A stretch of 64,000 nt of DNA. Origin: Coprinellus micaceus (lineage: Eukaryota; Basidiomycota; Agaricomycetes; Agaricales; Psathyrellaceae). Shown one piece after another: positions 34,960 to 47,989 of the stretch. The DNA is taken from positions 1,674,001-1,738,000 of the forward strand of contig OX596338.1 of NCBI GenBank assembly GCA_951394405.1, written 5' to 3'. Made by a program: the position numbers and the translations under genes. The notes beneath the pieces were generated by a model, which ran no database searches, had not been told where the DNA came from, and saw only the letters and a program-made list of their open reading frames with translations. Position 1 is the first letter of the stretch. Each line of letters starts with the position of its first letter.

Positions 34960-37418
34960 ATGTCTGCCCTCCATTCCCGCATCGCAGCCTTCGAGTCCCT
35001 CGCTGGCGGGGCGACCTCACACCACAAGCTCAACGCCGAGAACGGCGACCACGACAATACCAAGACGCCGTCAGCGTCCTTGCTCATCGACGCCCCGCTT
35101 TCTGCAGCCACCGCAGCCGCACTCCAGCCTCCTGTCGTCCTCACCCCCTCCCCACCGAAACATTCCCCGTCACCATCACCCCCCAACTTGGGCAGGAAGA
35201 CGTCGTTGATTGACTTGGATGACTGGATGCTCGAGCCAGAGGAGAAGAAGAGGAACAATGGCCCGCTCATCAACCTGGATTCATCGTCTCCTCCTAAACC
35301 CAAGCCTACACCCCCCTCGCCTTCCAAAAAGCCCCCTCTGCCTCCTCGAAAACCTTCATATGCCTCGCTGAAGTCGGCAGCGTCGAGCTCGTCAATACGG
35401 TCGGGGTCGAGCCCCAACGCTCATCAAGCCTTCCTCTATCCACCCCGGCCAAGGCCTGAAGGCGGTATGCCGCTCACAGTCAACACCATGGAGCTTCTAA
35501 ACCACAGCAACGGGGGGAGCGTAATGAACTCTAGACATACCCAGGGCTCCTCGATATCGTCTTTCCACTCGGTCTCCCTATCATCAGACACCGGTACAGA
35601 CGTTTCAACACCAGGCTCAATCTCCAACTTCATTGCTACCTACCCTGTCGACAGCACAGATTCCCTTACAGAGTCGTTCGAGGATGTCTCGGCCAGCTCA
35701 ATGAGCCCTGCAACCGAGCGCAACATTCACCTCGAATTCGAAAAGGCACGAGCAAAGGCCGTGAATAGGAGCAGTACCCAAACCGTCATACTACCCTCCG
35801 CCATGCTCTCCCCGCAACCTTCACCCGTCCCACCGAAACTTCCTCAACGCCCTTCCCCGCCCAACTCAGCGCGTGCCTCACCCAGGTCGCCTCCCCCGTT
35901 GCCTTCTCGGAGCTTTAGCCAGCGGACGGTGGCTGGAGGAGAGAGTGGGAGCTCTACACCGCGCTCAACACCAGCTTCCCCAGTCTCCACGCCGCTCCCA
36001 AGTAACATGATCCCGACGACCTACGCAGTCCGCCGCGCCGCGCCCCCACCTCCGTCTCGCACCTCATTCGCGTCCGACAGGTCCTCTATCCACAGTGCTT
36101 TTAGCACATCGAGTAGTGGGCATTCACATAGCAGCAGGGTGATGGCGTTCAATCACCACGGTGGGTCCTTGAGCGCCCTCGCGGTGGCTACGCATAAGAA
36201 GAGACCGACCCCTGTGCCACTGGCTGCCAGGAAGCGGTACGAAAAGGTCTTCAGGGCGAATGTTGTGCAGAGGAGGGCAGCCGTGAGAGAGCAGCAAGCC
36301 AAGCAGAAGAGGGAAGCAGAGGGGAAGCAGCAGGAGAAGGAGAATGGGTTCCTAAGTCCTGACAGTATGGCAAGTCCTGGACGAGGCCGCCGAGCGGCGG
36401 GGTGGAGAGGGTTGAGCGTGGACCTAATCACAGGCGATCCAGATAGTGTCGCTGAGCAACTCAATAGCGCTGGGTCTGCTGGGAGTCAGAAGGATAAGGG
36501 CAAGGCCAGGCAGGATGACAGTGGTAGTGAGAGCGATGAGGAGGACTTGGTGAAGGTTCGGTCGAGGCTGTTCAACCAGGATGGAAGTGGGTGCGTGGAG
36601 GAGAAAGAGGAGGTCGTCGGTCCGAATGAGAAGCTGGAGGGTTCAGTTGTGAGGCTCATTTGGAGGAGGAGCGGTTTAGAAAAGCAGAGGTTGGCTGAGA
36701 TATGGTCCGTTATGTTTCCTACCTCCCTCCAAACTAGCCTTGTTAATATCTCTTGCTTCGCCATAGGAATGAATGTGATCCAACGCAGGGCGGATGTCTC
36801 GACATGGAAGCCTTCGTCAAAGGCATGTGGCGAATCGACGAGGAGCTACGGCGTGCACAAACCCAGCTCCTTAAGTCTGCTAACAACCCGGTCATGCGCA
36901 ACGGCTCCGCCAACTCTTCTCGAACGTCTCTCCAATCTTACATGTCTCCGCCCTCCTCTAACCGCAGTTCCTATGCCTCCACTACCCCCGGGCGGCCGGG
37001 GATCTCGACCCCAGCGTCACTGTCGCGCACTAGCTCCATCGCTTCTCAGCGGAGTGTGCAGACGACACTCGGGTCAAGGAACGCTGCCTACCAGAAGCTC
37101 ACCGGCGCAGGAACGGGCCCGGCGCCTACACATACCTCAACGCCTCCTCCCAGTGCGTACAGCCATTACACCGGCAGTAGCCCCACGAACGGGTATAGAA
37201 CGAGTGGGGGAGGGTATACTGGGGGCGTGTCATACAACGGCAACACATCCTATGGTGCTGGTTATTCTGTGTATGGCGGGGGAGAGCGGGGCGTGAGCAG
37301 GGGAAGCGGAGGAGGTGCGTTGAATGTGAAAAACTTCATTGATAAAGGGTCTGCAGCGATCGGACCTCTGGCGGTCACGGTACCCAGCGCGGTTAGGAAC
37401 CTGTTGAGGGGATCATGA
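34960..37418 (+). CDS. EH-domain protein, IRS4-like
   Basis: Two exons (34960-36704, 36767-37418), 798 residues. Most of the protein is disordered and rich in Ser and Pro, with several PPLPPRKP/PPLPSRS-type proline motifs that could bind SH3 domains. Near residue 490 a basic KRYEKVFRANVVQRR segment precedes the domain. The conserved part spans the intron: VVRLIWRRSGLEKQRLAEIW joined to NECDPTQGGCLDMEAFVKGMWRIDEELRR, which is the second half of an EH domain with its Ca-loop-like EF hand and DxxxGxLDxxEF pattern. This arrangement of a long disordered N-terminus and a C-terminal EH domain is that of yeast Irs4/Tax4, which regulate phosphoinositide levels and autophagy. A Gly/Tyr-rich tail follows. 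The IRS4 assignment is by architecture. Confidence 0.77.
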
Positions 37419-37865
37419 AGATGCGATCTCGTTGTTTTGAATAGGTGGGTTTTATACCGTGCCGCACCGTCTATCGTTCTCGGTTACATTCCTGGTCGTT
37501 CTTTGCTGTTTCTTTTCCTTTGCATATCCCTACTCAAACGAATAGGAACCTTTTAGTCCATATCTCCACATTCCTTTCCAGCTCGCCTCTGTAGCTACCC
37601 TCTTACCCCTCCTCCGTTTAGATTTTGCCTTCCGGTCAGCACCATTAGGCTACCCGCTTTCTCTGCGTCCCTCACAACTGTTGATTCCGAGTACCAGTAA
37701 AGTACAACACTAGCACGTACACTTGCTCTATGTATAGCATTTCCAGGTCACAACAATGCAAGTTCAATACGAGCCAACATACTGAATGATAACCGGTCAA
37801 TGAATAGTCAAGGAGTTGTCATAAAAACGTAAAGAACCCCAATAAATAGCTGTCGGCGTACAAAC
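37419..37865. other. Intergenic between convergent IRS4-like and methyltransferase genes
   Basis: 447 bp between two convergent stop codons, AT-richer than its surroundings; probably the two 3' UTRs and terminators. No gene seen. Confidence 0.5.
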
Positions 37866-40800
37866 CTAGATTTCTGGACTCCCTTCCCTCTGTTGTTGAC
37901 TTTGGGCAGTCTTCCAGTCAACAATGCATGCCTCGCCAAGTTCCTTTCCAAGAGCAAGTGCAAAGGGGACCGCAACGGCATTGCCAATTTGTTTGATTTG
38001 CTTTGAAGGGATTATCAGTTTGACGATCCGAGATAAATGGCAGCGCTAAAAGCGGAGCTCACATCGGCAATAGCCTTTGAAGGATTATCCTGCATGCTGT
38101 GGATGGAGCAGAACTCGTAGTCGTCAGGGAAGCCTTGGGCCCGGGCACATTCTCTGACACTGTAGATGCGCCGTTGAAGAGGGTGAAGTGGCCATGTTTG
38201 CTTGATACTCGGTGCCATGTTGGTCATGGCACACTTAAATTGCCTGTTGCCACCAACACGCCCGAAGAAGGCTACGATAAATGTGGGTAAATCGAGCGAA
38301 CCAGCGTTAGAAACAACAGCAAAATGGGAGCGCACTGTACTTGAATTGCTTCCTCCCTATCTTTGCATGTTCTGGCCAGAGGTTCACGGGGATGTCGCGA
38401 TGAGAAGCGTTGGGCTTGAGAGGGACGGAGACTGTGCGCTCGACGTGTTTTGGGTTGAACCGATTGGTATAATGGCCGGTTACCATTTTCTCCGTCATAT
38501 CCTCCCCGGCAATGAAGGCCTTGCCCTTGCCCTTCCAGTCCACCTCCTTGACCACCATATTCCTTCTGAGCCACTGCTGATAGCGATTCTGTGGCTTGGT
38601 TGCATACTGGGCACCCTCGGGGTACCCAACAGGTTGCCTTGCGTGAACACTCTTCGAGATACAGGCATCAACACTGGGAATCTCCGCACCAAACCATGTA
38701 CGGTCTTTGTTGGCTGCCTCAAACATCATAACCTCTCTATGGGAGAGCTTATGGGGGTGTTTCCTGTGGGTTCACATGTGGGTACATCAGCAATGTGGGG
38801 GGAAAGTAACTTCAGAGTTCGCACCAATCAAATGCAAGCTAAGAAAGGTCATCACATGAGGGTTATCACATTAGAAGGGTGTGAATGAAAAGCTCACCAG
38901 ATCGCCAGTTGCACCAAAGATGGTACGTGTCTCGTGGGGTGCACATTGATGGAACATTCTGAGGTCCTTGTCATCCTCGTTTACCATCTTACTCCTCCAT
39001 CGTGAAACTGTGGGGATCTTCATCACCCTGCCGTGTTCATCTGTTGGTATGCTGAGCTTTGTGCAGCCTTTAGGGAAGGCATACACTGGGACAGGGAAGT
39101 CAGGGAGTGTCAACCCTTGCTTTGCCCCAAGGAAGATAAGACGAGATCGAGACTGGGGTACACCATACTGTGCAGCTTGGAGGATCTTATACCGGACCTG
39201 ATAACCAAGGGAAATCAGTGTACGCATGATGAACTTGACCATTCCCAGCTTGATCTCAGCCCCGTTTTCTCCATCAGCAGCTCGTTTATCCTGAAGGCAG
39301 TAGTCGAGAAGTCCAGCAACATTTTCAAGGAGGAAATATTTTGGCCGGTAGTGCTCGATATAGCTCAGCATGTTGCATGGCATTGTTGATCGGATGTCGT
39401 CTGCTCTCTGAAGATGTGGTGGTCAGCCATGATTCAACAAAAGGTGACTGTAACACACCCGGCTATGATTTGCACGGCTGAAAGCCTGGCATGGGGGACC
39501 TATTTAATGAACCATGGGGATCAGAAATGTGATGAAACAGGTCAGGCTGAGGGAATAGCAAGCACTTACCTCCAAATATGAAGTCAATGCCATCCCCCCT
39601 CCGTGGCATCTCTGGGCACACCCCACCATCCAATGCGGGCAGGCGCTCTGGGTTTCCTCCACCATCTCGTTCAACCACATAGCGAAGCAGGTTATTTGTG
39701 TCTTGGCATATCACAGTTGTCTCAGGGTGGTTTCTCCTGTAGTAATGTTAGAAATATTGCCAGGTGCATAGGAAAGAACTGATTGATGCACTTGAAGGTT
39801 TTTGCAGCAGATGGCATGAACTCAACTGCATACCGGCTCTCAACAAACCCAGATAGCCCCATCCCAAAACCCAGCCCACCTGCACCAGCAAACAGTTCCA
39901 TGCCCACTAACTTCCCTGTGGATTTCATAAAAGCCTCCTTTTGCGAAACCCAGTCCCCTCGTCTTTCCATGCACTCCGCACAAACAACCATCTCATCTGG
40001 ACAAAGTCGCTGTAACCTTTTTGAGTTTCCACTCTGAAGGACACTGTTTACCCAGAAATGGTCATCATGTTGGACCCACTCTTCAAGCTTGGCTGATGTC
40101 TTGTTCTTGAAGTAGCGGACAAAGCAATGTCCACTCAAGAAGGAAGGGCTGACATCATCCAGGACTGACTCTTCATCTAATGTGAGGACAAGACGGCGCT
40201 GCATTAAGAAATAATTAATGTCAGAAGATGAATTAATAAAGGTTGAGGAAATGTTCACCTCATCAAAGAACAACTCAGCATTATCTGGGTGGGGGAACGG
40301 CTCCATAGCTTCAGCCTTCTCCAGCTCGACATGTCGTTTGTGATAACGTATTTTGAAGCTTGGCTCACCCTCCTTGTTGAGTCCAAACTCAAGGATTTGG
40401 CCAATGAGCAAAAGTTTGTCATCAGATCCATGAGCAAGGGGGATGACATAAACAAAGTCGTTGATGTGATACCGCTCACCACCATATGATAAGGCACCAC
40501 CATGAAGAGTAGGCGTTTGGTGGACAATCTCTTCACCCAGGGCCATGCATGAATAGCAGTGGCCCACATCCTTCAGAGATGCTTCAAAGCCATCTGGGCG
40601 GTCAACATATTCCGCCAAGTCATGGTGGTAGAAGAATCTAACAGAGAAAACACATTAGAAGAATGGGGAGGGTTAAAGATGAAAAGATATCTACCGGCAA
40701 TGGAAATTGTTTGTCTCTGGCTGGGCATCATCCAGTGGTTCAGGGTCATCTTTGCTCAGGAATGCAACATGGGCTTTCTGATAGATTGAGTCGAGTGCCT

Positions 40801-42974
40801 GGTTGTCACAAATATTGACAGGATACAGGGCTCGTGAATGCGATAGCTCATTTAAGAGGGTACGCGATCCATGAAGGTACCATTGGCCATGGAACATTGG
40901 TTCCCCTTTTGTGGTCTTGAAGAAGTACTTCAGTTGGCAGAACCTAGAGTACAAGAAGTCAGGACTTGAGGTGTTTGTTCAGAATGAATTAGTGTGCACC
41001 ACATGGTGTTCCCCCAGGTGTTAGAGGTCCAGCCATAATTGTGCTTCCCAGTATAGTTTGGATCTGGGATGACCATGACAAAGTCGCCAACCTGACACCC
41101 ATTAGCCTAGGTAACTTGCCAGCAAGGAAGATCAACTCACTTTATATCTGACCCCTTCTATACTAGCCTCACCATAACATTTATTCCCCTCAATATCAGG
41201 GATGGGTTTGGTGAAGGTGTAATGATGGATGGCGGTCTTGTGAACCTTAGTTGCTACAGTTGTTGTCTTACAGCGGTTCATTTCAAGACCTGATGATGCC
41301 TTGGCTGAATCCATCTTGACCTCAAAAAGATTCTGGGATATTTGGCTGACAATGGGTGTTGTATAGGTCATGGTTTGGTTCTTCCGGTGGTCACGATCCT
41401 TGGCCTTGGCCTTGGTCTTGACCTCCTTGAATTTCGAATCCTTGGGTTTTGGCAGTTTATCTGGCCAGGTGATTTCTCGCACATGCAATTCGGGGGCAAC
41501 CTTCTCTTTCATGTGACGGACAAATCTTGTACGGGTGATCTCGAGCTCATCTGAGAGGTCCATGACTGTGGACGGCAAGTAGAGTTGCTAGAGAGTGCGT
41601 GTGAATGCAGGGTGATACAGTGCCAGGACTTGGTTCACATACCACATTGTCGGAATAGTAATCTGCCTCATCCAAGTCCCTTCCAAGCACTCGTAAGCCA
41701 TTTGAGGGCCGCTCCAGTTCCCTGTCGAGCACAGGTAGTTTCTCGCAGAATGTCGCTTCATCCATCTTCTTGTTGTAGAGAAGAGAATTCATTAGGAGGT
41801 GGGTAATCCGGTGCATCCTCCAATAGGGCTGGAAGAAGGGAGAGTAGTGACCTGAGGGGTAGCCTAGGATGTACCATGCATGTTCTGTGCAGACATATAT
41901 TTTCCTGTGCCGGTGAACAGTGAGTAAGGCAACACAAGGACGTGAATGGCTTACCCATCAAGAGTTGTTAACTTATGCTGTCCCACAACAGGACGGTGCT
42001 CGATGTGGTGGACGCTGAACTTCGTAATCCTCGTGAGCTTGACACGTTCATACTGCCGTTGCAGACCTCCCTCCTCAAGCTCAAGTTCGTCGTCTGGGGC
42101 ATCGTCTGGGTCCTCAGTCCAGGGTCGGACTTCTCCAGATGCAGAATAGTTTATGTGCTTGCTAAATCCGCCGTCGCCAAGCCCCTCTAGAAGTTGGGAT
42201 GTGGGGATGACCTCGAGAGTGTCCAGGTGGTAGATTGTGAAGTCATCTAGAAGGCGGACCGGGACGGCGTCCTCCTGGAAGTCACAGTGTTCGTCGTCGT
42301 CGTCGTCATTGTCTTCAGTATCATCTTCACCCGCGACGGGGCCTTCGCCTGGAACCTCAAGGTCGGCAGACTCTTCGATCTCGTCCTCGCCAACCTCGTA
42401 GGTATAGACCACTAAATTAGGTCAGCTGGGGCCTACAATTGAATTTGAAGAGACAATGTCCTCACCCAAGTCCTTCTCATGGAACGGCGTGGAAGACGCA
42501 GCCCTTGATGCAGACCGGGACGCTTTGGACAGCGAAGTCGGTGCTGGACCCTCCTCGGACCAATCGAGGGTCGAAGGCAGTCTACCATTGCCAGAACGCT
42601 ATGGAAATCGTTCAGAGGGAGCCGGTATCCCAGTTTCCGTCTGAAACTCACACTAGATCCTTCCGCGAATTCCTCGGTCGCAGGTGGGGAGATCGTTCGA
42701 GGACGGGGATGCTGTTGAAATCGGTCGTGGGTTGGTATAATCTGACTCAGGGTTCTTGGCCGCGCGAGCATGTTGTACTCACAGATGAGATGCCAGAACT
42801 TCTGCTCCTCCCCGTAGTCCTGCCTCGCTTCCTCAGGGACGAGTTTGGGTTGCTCGAGGACGGCGGTTCAGGCGAGGGATTGTCGCGCCTTCGCTTGGTA
42901 CCTCGAGAACGAGTGGGAATTTCGACGCAATCGACCACCCAACGGCCAGAGGGCCGCATTGGAGATCCTGGCAT
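37866..42974 (-). CDS. Dnmt1-type DNA (cytosine-5) methyltransferase
   Basis: A ~5.1-kb many-exon gene. In order: a basic Ser-rich N-terminus (exon 1, 42783-42974, 64 residues); an acidic stretch and an RFTS-like region (VVYTYEVGEDEIEE, then FTIYHLDTLEVIP and KIYVCTEHAWYILGYPSGHYSPFFQPYW); two BAH-like domains (GDFVMVIPDPNY region at 41.1-40.9 kb, and HINDFVYVIPLAHG near 40.45 kb); then the catalytic domain. There, motif I is MELFAGAGGLGFG, motif IV GPPCQAFS (near 39.48 kb), motif VI FLLENVAG, motif VIII AAQYGVPQSRSRLIFLGA, and motif X QIKQIGNAVAVPF just before the stop at 37866. This RFTS-BAH-BAH-MTase order is that of maintenance methyltransferases. Individual internal exons between 38 and 41 kb were not all fixed. 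It is divergent from MCM7. Confidence 0.9.
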
Positions 42975-43190
42975 CGTTCAGGGGAGACTAAATATTGCGT
43001 TATCGAGAAGGTCCTGTGTATTGAATTGTGGGTCGTACCGACGGGTGTTAGGGGCGTGGCGTAGTGGGACAAGGGAACGATCAGGCAAACTTTGTTGAAG
43101 TGGTCCAAAAAGGAAACAGGAAGCGTGCAAGACATTTCAAACACCGCCGACTCATCGGAGCGCGCTCTCAGGACTCTTCCACCAACAGCC
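42975..43190. promoter_or_regulatory. Divergent promoter, DNA methyltransferase/MCM7
   Basis: 216 bp separate the two start codons. No TATAAA and no ACGCGT is present here; a GGAGCGCGCTC palindrome lies near 43158. The role as a shared promoter is inferred from position. Confidence 0.45.
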
Positions 43191-45890
43191 ATGCCACTTG
43201 TTGCAATCGACTCGCCCGTCGACTATGCGAGCGAAAAAGGTATATATCCACCCCAGGCCCTCTCAGTCGATGCTGATGCCTCTCTCAGACAGGATACGCG
43301 ACTTTCTCTCCAAGTTCAAGTGGCAGGAAAAAGATCTCGCACAGAACTTTGCCAACATCGGCATTGATGACAATGACCGCGGTGTCCCTGCCGAACTCCA
43401 GGGTCTGAAGTACATGGGCCAACTGGTGAGTGTTTGAGCTCCATTTGACGCGTCAAAACGCGTGTCTGACCGCCCGTAGCAACGCGTAGCGAACCGAGAG
43501 GAGGACATGGTCACGATCGAGTTGGAGGACGTCCTCACGGTGCGTGGTCCAACCAAGTCATTTTTTCGCGTCAGCTAAAGCGACCGTGTAGCATGAAGAT
43601 ACCCATGTTGAGCTTGTTTCACGGATACGAAGCAATACGCATCGTTATATCAAGGTTTTCTCGGAAGTCGTCGACGAGGTCATGCCCATCCCCACCAAGG
43701 ATATCAGTGAGCAGGACGAAGTCATCGATGTTATTCTTCATCAACGTAGAGAGAGGAATGCTCAGTTGGAAGAGACCCAGAGGCAGCCATTCCCCCCAAA
43801 TTTGCTCCGTCGATAGTGGGTTCCGTCATTCACGTTGGTGGCCAAGCTGACTGTTTGCCATCTGGACAGCACCCTTTACTTCAAGCCCCTCAAGAGCGAC
43901 GAGGCTGTCGCCGTCCGTGAAGTCAAAGGCTCGTCTCTCGGGAAACTCATAACTGTTCGAGGGATCGTTACTCGCGTCTCCGAAGTTAAGCCGCTTCTTC
44001 AAGTCAGCGCCTACACCTGCGAAGTCTGCGGGGCCGAGACGTTCATGGAAATCTCGAATAAGACCTTTACTCCAATCGCCGACTGCCAAAATCCGAATGA
44101 ATGCCACAAGAACGGCGTTAGGGGGTCTTTACACATGCAAACGCGAGCGTGTCGCTTCAGCCCTTTCCAAGAGATCAAAATCCAGGAAATGGTGCGTTCC
44201 TCATCCTTTCACATCCTTCTCGCGTTGCTTACATGCTTGACAGGCTGACCAAGTTCCTGTCGGTCACATCCCTCGCTCAATGACGATCCACGTCAACGGT
44301 CCACTCACCCGCAAGATGAATCCTGGAGATGTGGTGCACCTCGGCGGCATCTTCTTGCCCGTGCCATATACGGGATTCCAAGCGATCCGAGCTGGTCTCC
44401 TCACGGATACCTACCTCGAAACCCACCACGTTCACCAGTTGAAGAAACAGTACATAGACATGGAATCAACCCCAGAAATCGAGGCGACAATTGACGAACT
44501 TTCACGCAACCCTCAACTTTATCACACTTTGGCCCAGAGCATCGCCCCCGAAATCTACGGCCACGAGGATGTCAAGAAGGCTCTCCTTCTCCTTCTTGTC
44601 GGCGGCGTGACAAAGGAGACGGGGGACGGGATGAAGATTCGAGGAGATATCAACCTGTGCTTGATGGGTGACCCCGGTGTGGCCAAGTCCCAGTTGCTCA
44701 AGTATATCTCCAAGGTTGCGCCTCGAGGTGTTTATACGACCGGTAAAGGTTCCTCGGGTGTCGGTCTGACCGCCGCCGTGATGAGAGACCCTGTCACGGA
44801 CGAGATGGTTCTCGGTATGTGCGGATGTTCGGGTATACGATCCCCTACTGATCTTCTGAATAGAGGGAGGTGCTCTCGTTTTGGCCGACAACGGTATCTG
44901 CTGCATCGATGAATTCGACAAGATGGAGGAGTCTGACCGAACTGCTATCCACGAGGTAATGGAACAACAGACCATATCTATCTCCAAAGCTGGTATTTCC
45001 ACGACTTTGAACGCTCGCACGTCCATACTTGCGGCCGCCAACCCACTCTTCGGTCGCTACAACATCAAGGCCACTGTTGGCGAGAACATCAACCTCCCCG
45101 CCGCCCTCCTCTCCCGTTTCGATCTCCTCTTCCTTCTCCTCGACAAACCCTCCCGCGACAGCGACGAACGCCTCGCCGAGCACGTCACCTATGTGCACAT
45201 GCATAACCATCACCCCGAGCTCGAGTTTGACGCCATTCCACCGAACGTCATGAGGCACTTCATTGCCCGCGCCAGACAGAAGCGCCCAACGGTCCCCGCC
45301 CAAGTCTCCAGCTACATCGTTGACTCATACGTTCGCCTACGGAAGCTGTCGAAAGACGAGAGCAACAAGACTTCCACTTACACCTCCGCTCGTACCTTGT
45401 TGGGTGTTCTCCGTCTGGCTCAGGCGCTTGCTCGACTCCGCTTGGCAGACACTGTCCTCCAGGCTGATGTCGACGAGGCCCTTCGCTTGATGGAGTGCAG
45501 CAAGGATAGTCTCCAGGACGATGATGAGGATGCTCATGACTTTGACCGCTCTGCTGCCTCTCAGATCTACCGTCTCATCAAAGGCATGCTCGGCCGAAAG
45601 GCGAAGCCCATGCCAAAGAGGTTCGGACGTGGGCCTGGTCGTGAGCGTGATATGGACGTCGACGACGATGAGGAAGAAGAAGTAGACACCCTCTCGATGG
45701 TCGACGTCCGTGCCCGCGTGCTGAACGCAGGGTGGACTGAAGCTCAGCTGATTGATTGCATCTCTGCTGTGAGTGTTCTGTATTTGTTGACAGGTTTGGG
45801 TGCTCACGGTCACTTATCTAGTATGAGGACCTCTCCATCTGGATGAGGGTTGCCAATGGATCCAAGCTGAAGATCTTGGGCACTGATTGA
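43191..45890 (+). CDS. MCM7: DNA replication licensing factor MCM7
   Basis: Subunit of the hexameric MCM2-7 helicase loaded at origins in G1. Eight exons (43191-43239, 43289-43425, 43480-43539, 43592-43815, 43870-44191, 44244-44814, 44864-45768, 45822-45890) give 778 residues. The N-domain has a four-cysteine zinc motif (C-x2-C beginning [11 protein letters not shown], then two further Cys in [10 protein letters not shown]). The AAA+ core has Walker [10 protein letters not shown], the Walker [10 protein letters not shown], the Asn sensor [11 protein letters not shown] and arginine finger LLSRFDLLF. The winged-helix end includes [20 protein letters not shown] and the last exon [16 protein letters not shown]. 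An acidic linker [11 protein letters not shown] precedes it. Three ACGCGT boxes cluster at intron 2/exon 3. Confidence 0.96.
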
Positions 45891-46263
45891 GCCTGTCGCT
45901 GTTGTGGGCCACATTCTGCTCCATCTCTCACGCGTTCCTTGACCACCCTCCTGTGCCTCTATTACCCGTCTATTGTTGTGCCAAATCACCGTTTGTTTAC
46001 CTGTATACCAGATGTATCGCTTTGTTGTCTCTCATGATAGTATTCCAAGATGTGCTCGAGAACAGCAATTTGAGTTTAGACGCCGGCTGTGGCGCCTAAT
46101 GAAGGCCGTTGGTGGCATTTCCCGTGATGTGATGTGAGCGACAACTTGGATTTGACGCGCTCATGTCATTATCAGGGTTCCCCGTTTCCCCTCGCGTGGC
46201 GTTTCCCAGCCCAAAGCAGCGCCCAAAACCCCCTAGTCTTCTCTTCCTCAGCCATAACCCAGG
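45891..46263. other. Intergenic, MCM7 to Sec14-like gene
   Basis: 373 bp; MCM7 3' flank then the promoter of the lipid-transfer gene. Nothing further seen. Confidence 0.5.
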
Positions 46264-47694
46264 ATGTCGTCAGCAAAGGTCCATACGCCCATCGCGCCTC
46301 TGCCTAGCTACTTCTCGAGCAACCCGAGAGGGGAGCTATCCGCCACGGAACAGGGTATGTATAATGAAGTTCTGGCCCACTTCTCGCCAGACACCTATGT
46401 CATCCCCAACGTTGAGAAAGGAGAGCTGTCCGAGTTTGAAAAGTTTTGGGTCTCCCGAGAATGCATCCTTCGGTATGTGCTTCTCCCGACTGTGGTAACC
46501 CTTGGGAAGCTAACATTCTCCTGGTTTTAGCTACCTTCGGGCCTCGAAGTGGAAGGTAGACACCGCCATTCAGAGGCTAGAGAATTCTCTCAAATGGAGG
46601 AGAGAATATGGTCTGTACGACAAGCTCACCCCTGAGTACGTTGAGCCGGAGGTACGCAATGGAGTTGCTTGTGACGGTGGATTCGAGTCGTGAACTGACG
46701 TGTCCATGGTAGGCGCTCACTGGAAAGGAGATCCACTTCGGGTTCAGTACTAGGGGGAAACCTGCTTTCTACATGATTCCCAGTCGCCAGAACACTCAAG
46801 AGTCCCCACGTCAAGTGGAGTTTGCGGTCTGGATGCTCGAGCGTAGTATTGACCTGATGCCAGCAGGCGTCGAGTAAGTCGTTTTCTTCAATGGTGTCAC
46901 GACGACTCGAGCTGACTACTATTTCTTCGCCATGCTGCGCATTGCTCAGAAATGTTGCTTGGCTCATTGACTTTGCTCAGCGGGCCAAAAACCCTTCCCT
47001 CGGAATAGCGCGTCAGGTTGTGAACATTCTCCAAGACCATTACCCCGAGCGTCTCGGACTTGCACTCGCCATCAATGTTCCCTTCCTCATCAGCGCTTTC
47101 TTCAAACTCGTCCTCCCCTTCGTCGACCCTGTCACCCGCGAGAAACTTAAATTCAATCCTAACGTAGTGAAGGACGGTCTCTTCGCCGCGGACCAGTGCA
47201 TGGCAGACGCCTGGGGCGGAAACCAGGACTTCGAGTATGTCCATGAAACGTACTGGAAAGCCCTTGTGCAAAAGGCAGAGGAAGCCCGTGCGAAGCACAT
47301 CACCAAGTGGAAAGACCTTGGTGCCAAGGTCGGGGTTAGCGAGTGGGATTACAAGGAGGGAGCAAAGGCGGCATCCAGTGAGGGTGTAGAGGAAACCGAA
47401 GTCGACGATGCCGTGCCCATTTCCAAGCCCAAGGAAGCGGCGGTTACTGTTCTCAATGTCCCCGAATCAGAGCCTGCATCCTCTCCGGGCACGCCTGCCC
47501 CTTCAGCGGACGCCCCGCCCATGATCAAGGTGACCAAGGAGGAGGAACACAGGCACAAGGACACTATGGTCACTACCACCACGACTGTAGTTGGAGGTTC
47601 CGGACATGGAGACTCCACCGCCGCAGGTGCTGTTGCAACTGGCGGTGGAGATGGAGGGGATGCTGGAGCTGATGGAGGCGCCGCAGCAGAATGA
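46264..47694 (+). CDS. Sec14-like phosphatidylinositol transfer protein (CRAL-TRIO)
   Basis: Four exons (46264-46472, 46531-46651, 46713-46873, 46950-47694), 411 residues. An N-terminal CRAL-TRIO-N helix bundle (ILRYLRASKWKVDTAIQRLENSLKWRREYG) precedes the lipid-binding domain, with KPAFYMIPSRQNTQE, VAWLIDFAQRAKNPSLGIARQVVNILQDHYPERLG and the gating-helix segment INVPFLISAFFKLVLPFVDPVTREKLKF. This fits the Pdr16/Sfh type of Sec14 homologues that move phosphatidylinositol between membranes. After residue 300 the tail is low-complexity, with acidic, Pro-rich and Gly/Ala-rich blocks and no recognised domain. The precise Sfh subclass is not certain. Confidence 0.88.
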
Positions 47695-47989
47695 GCGCTT
47701 AACGGCCTTGGCCCGATATACCCCCACTACTTACTTTGGATATCGTACCTATTCTTGTGCTAATGTCCACTCAATCATTGTTGACCGCACTGGGTAGCAC
47801 CCGGCCGACTTGAGGTTTTGCTGTTATCTTCTAATTTGGATGAATACAGTCGTCTGCGTGCCCTTTTTGTGGAAGCCAATATCACGTTCGAAGCACGCTT
47901 GGCACCGTGAAGGAGCCTGAGATTAGTTTTAGTCGCGTCCTAAGGACTAGACTTTCCGAGGCCCCCAAGTAGACGAGCGAGAAAGTGTG

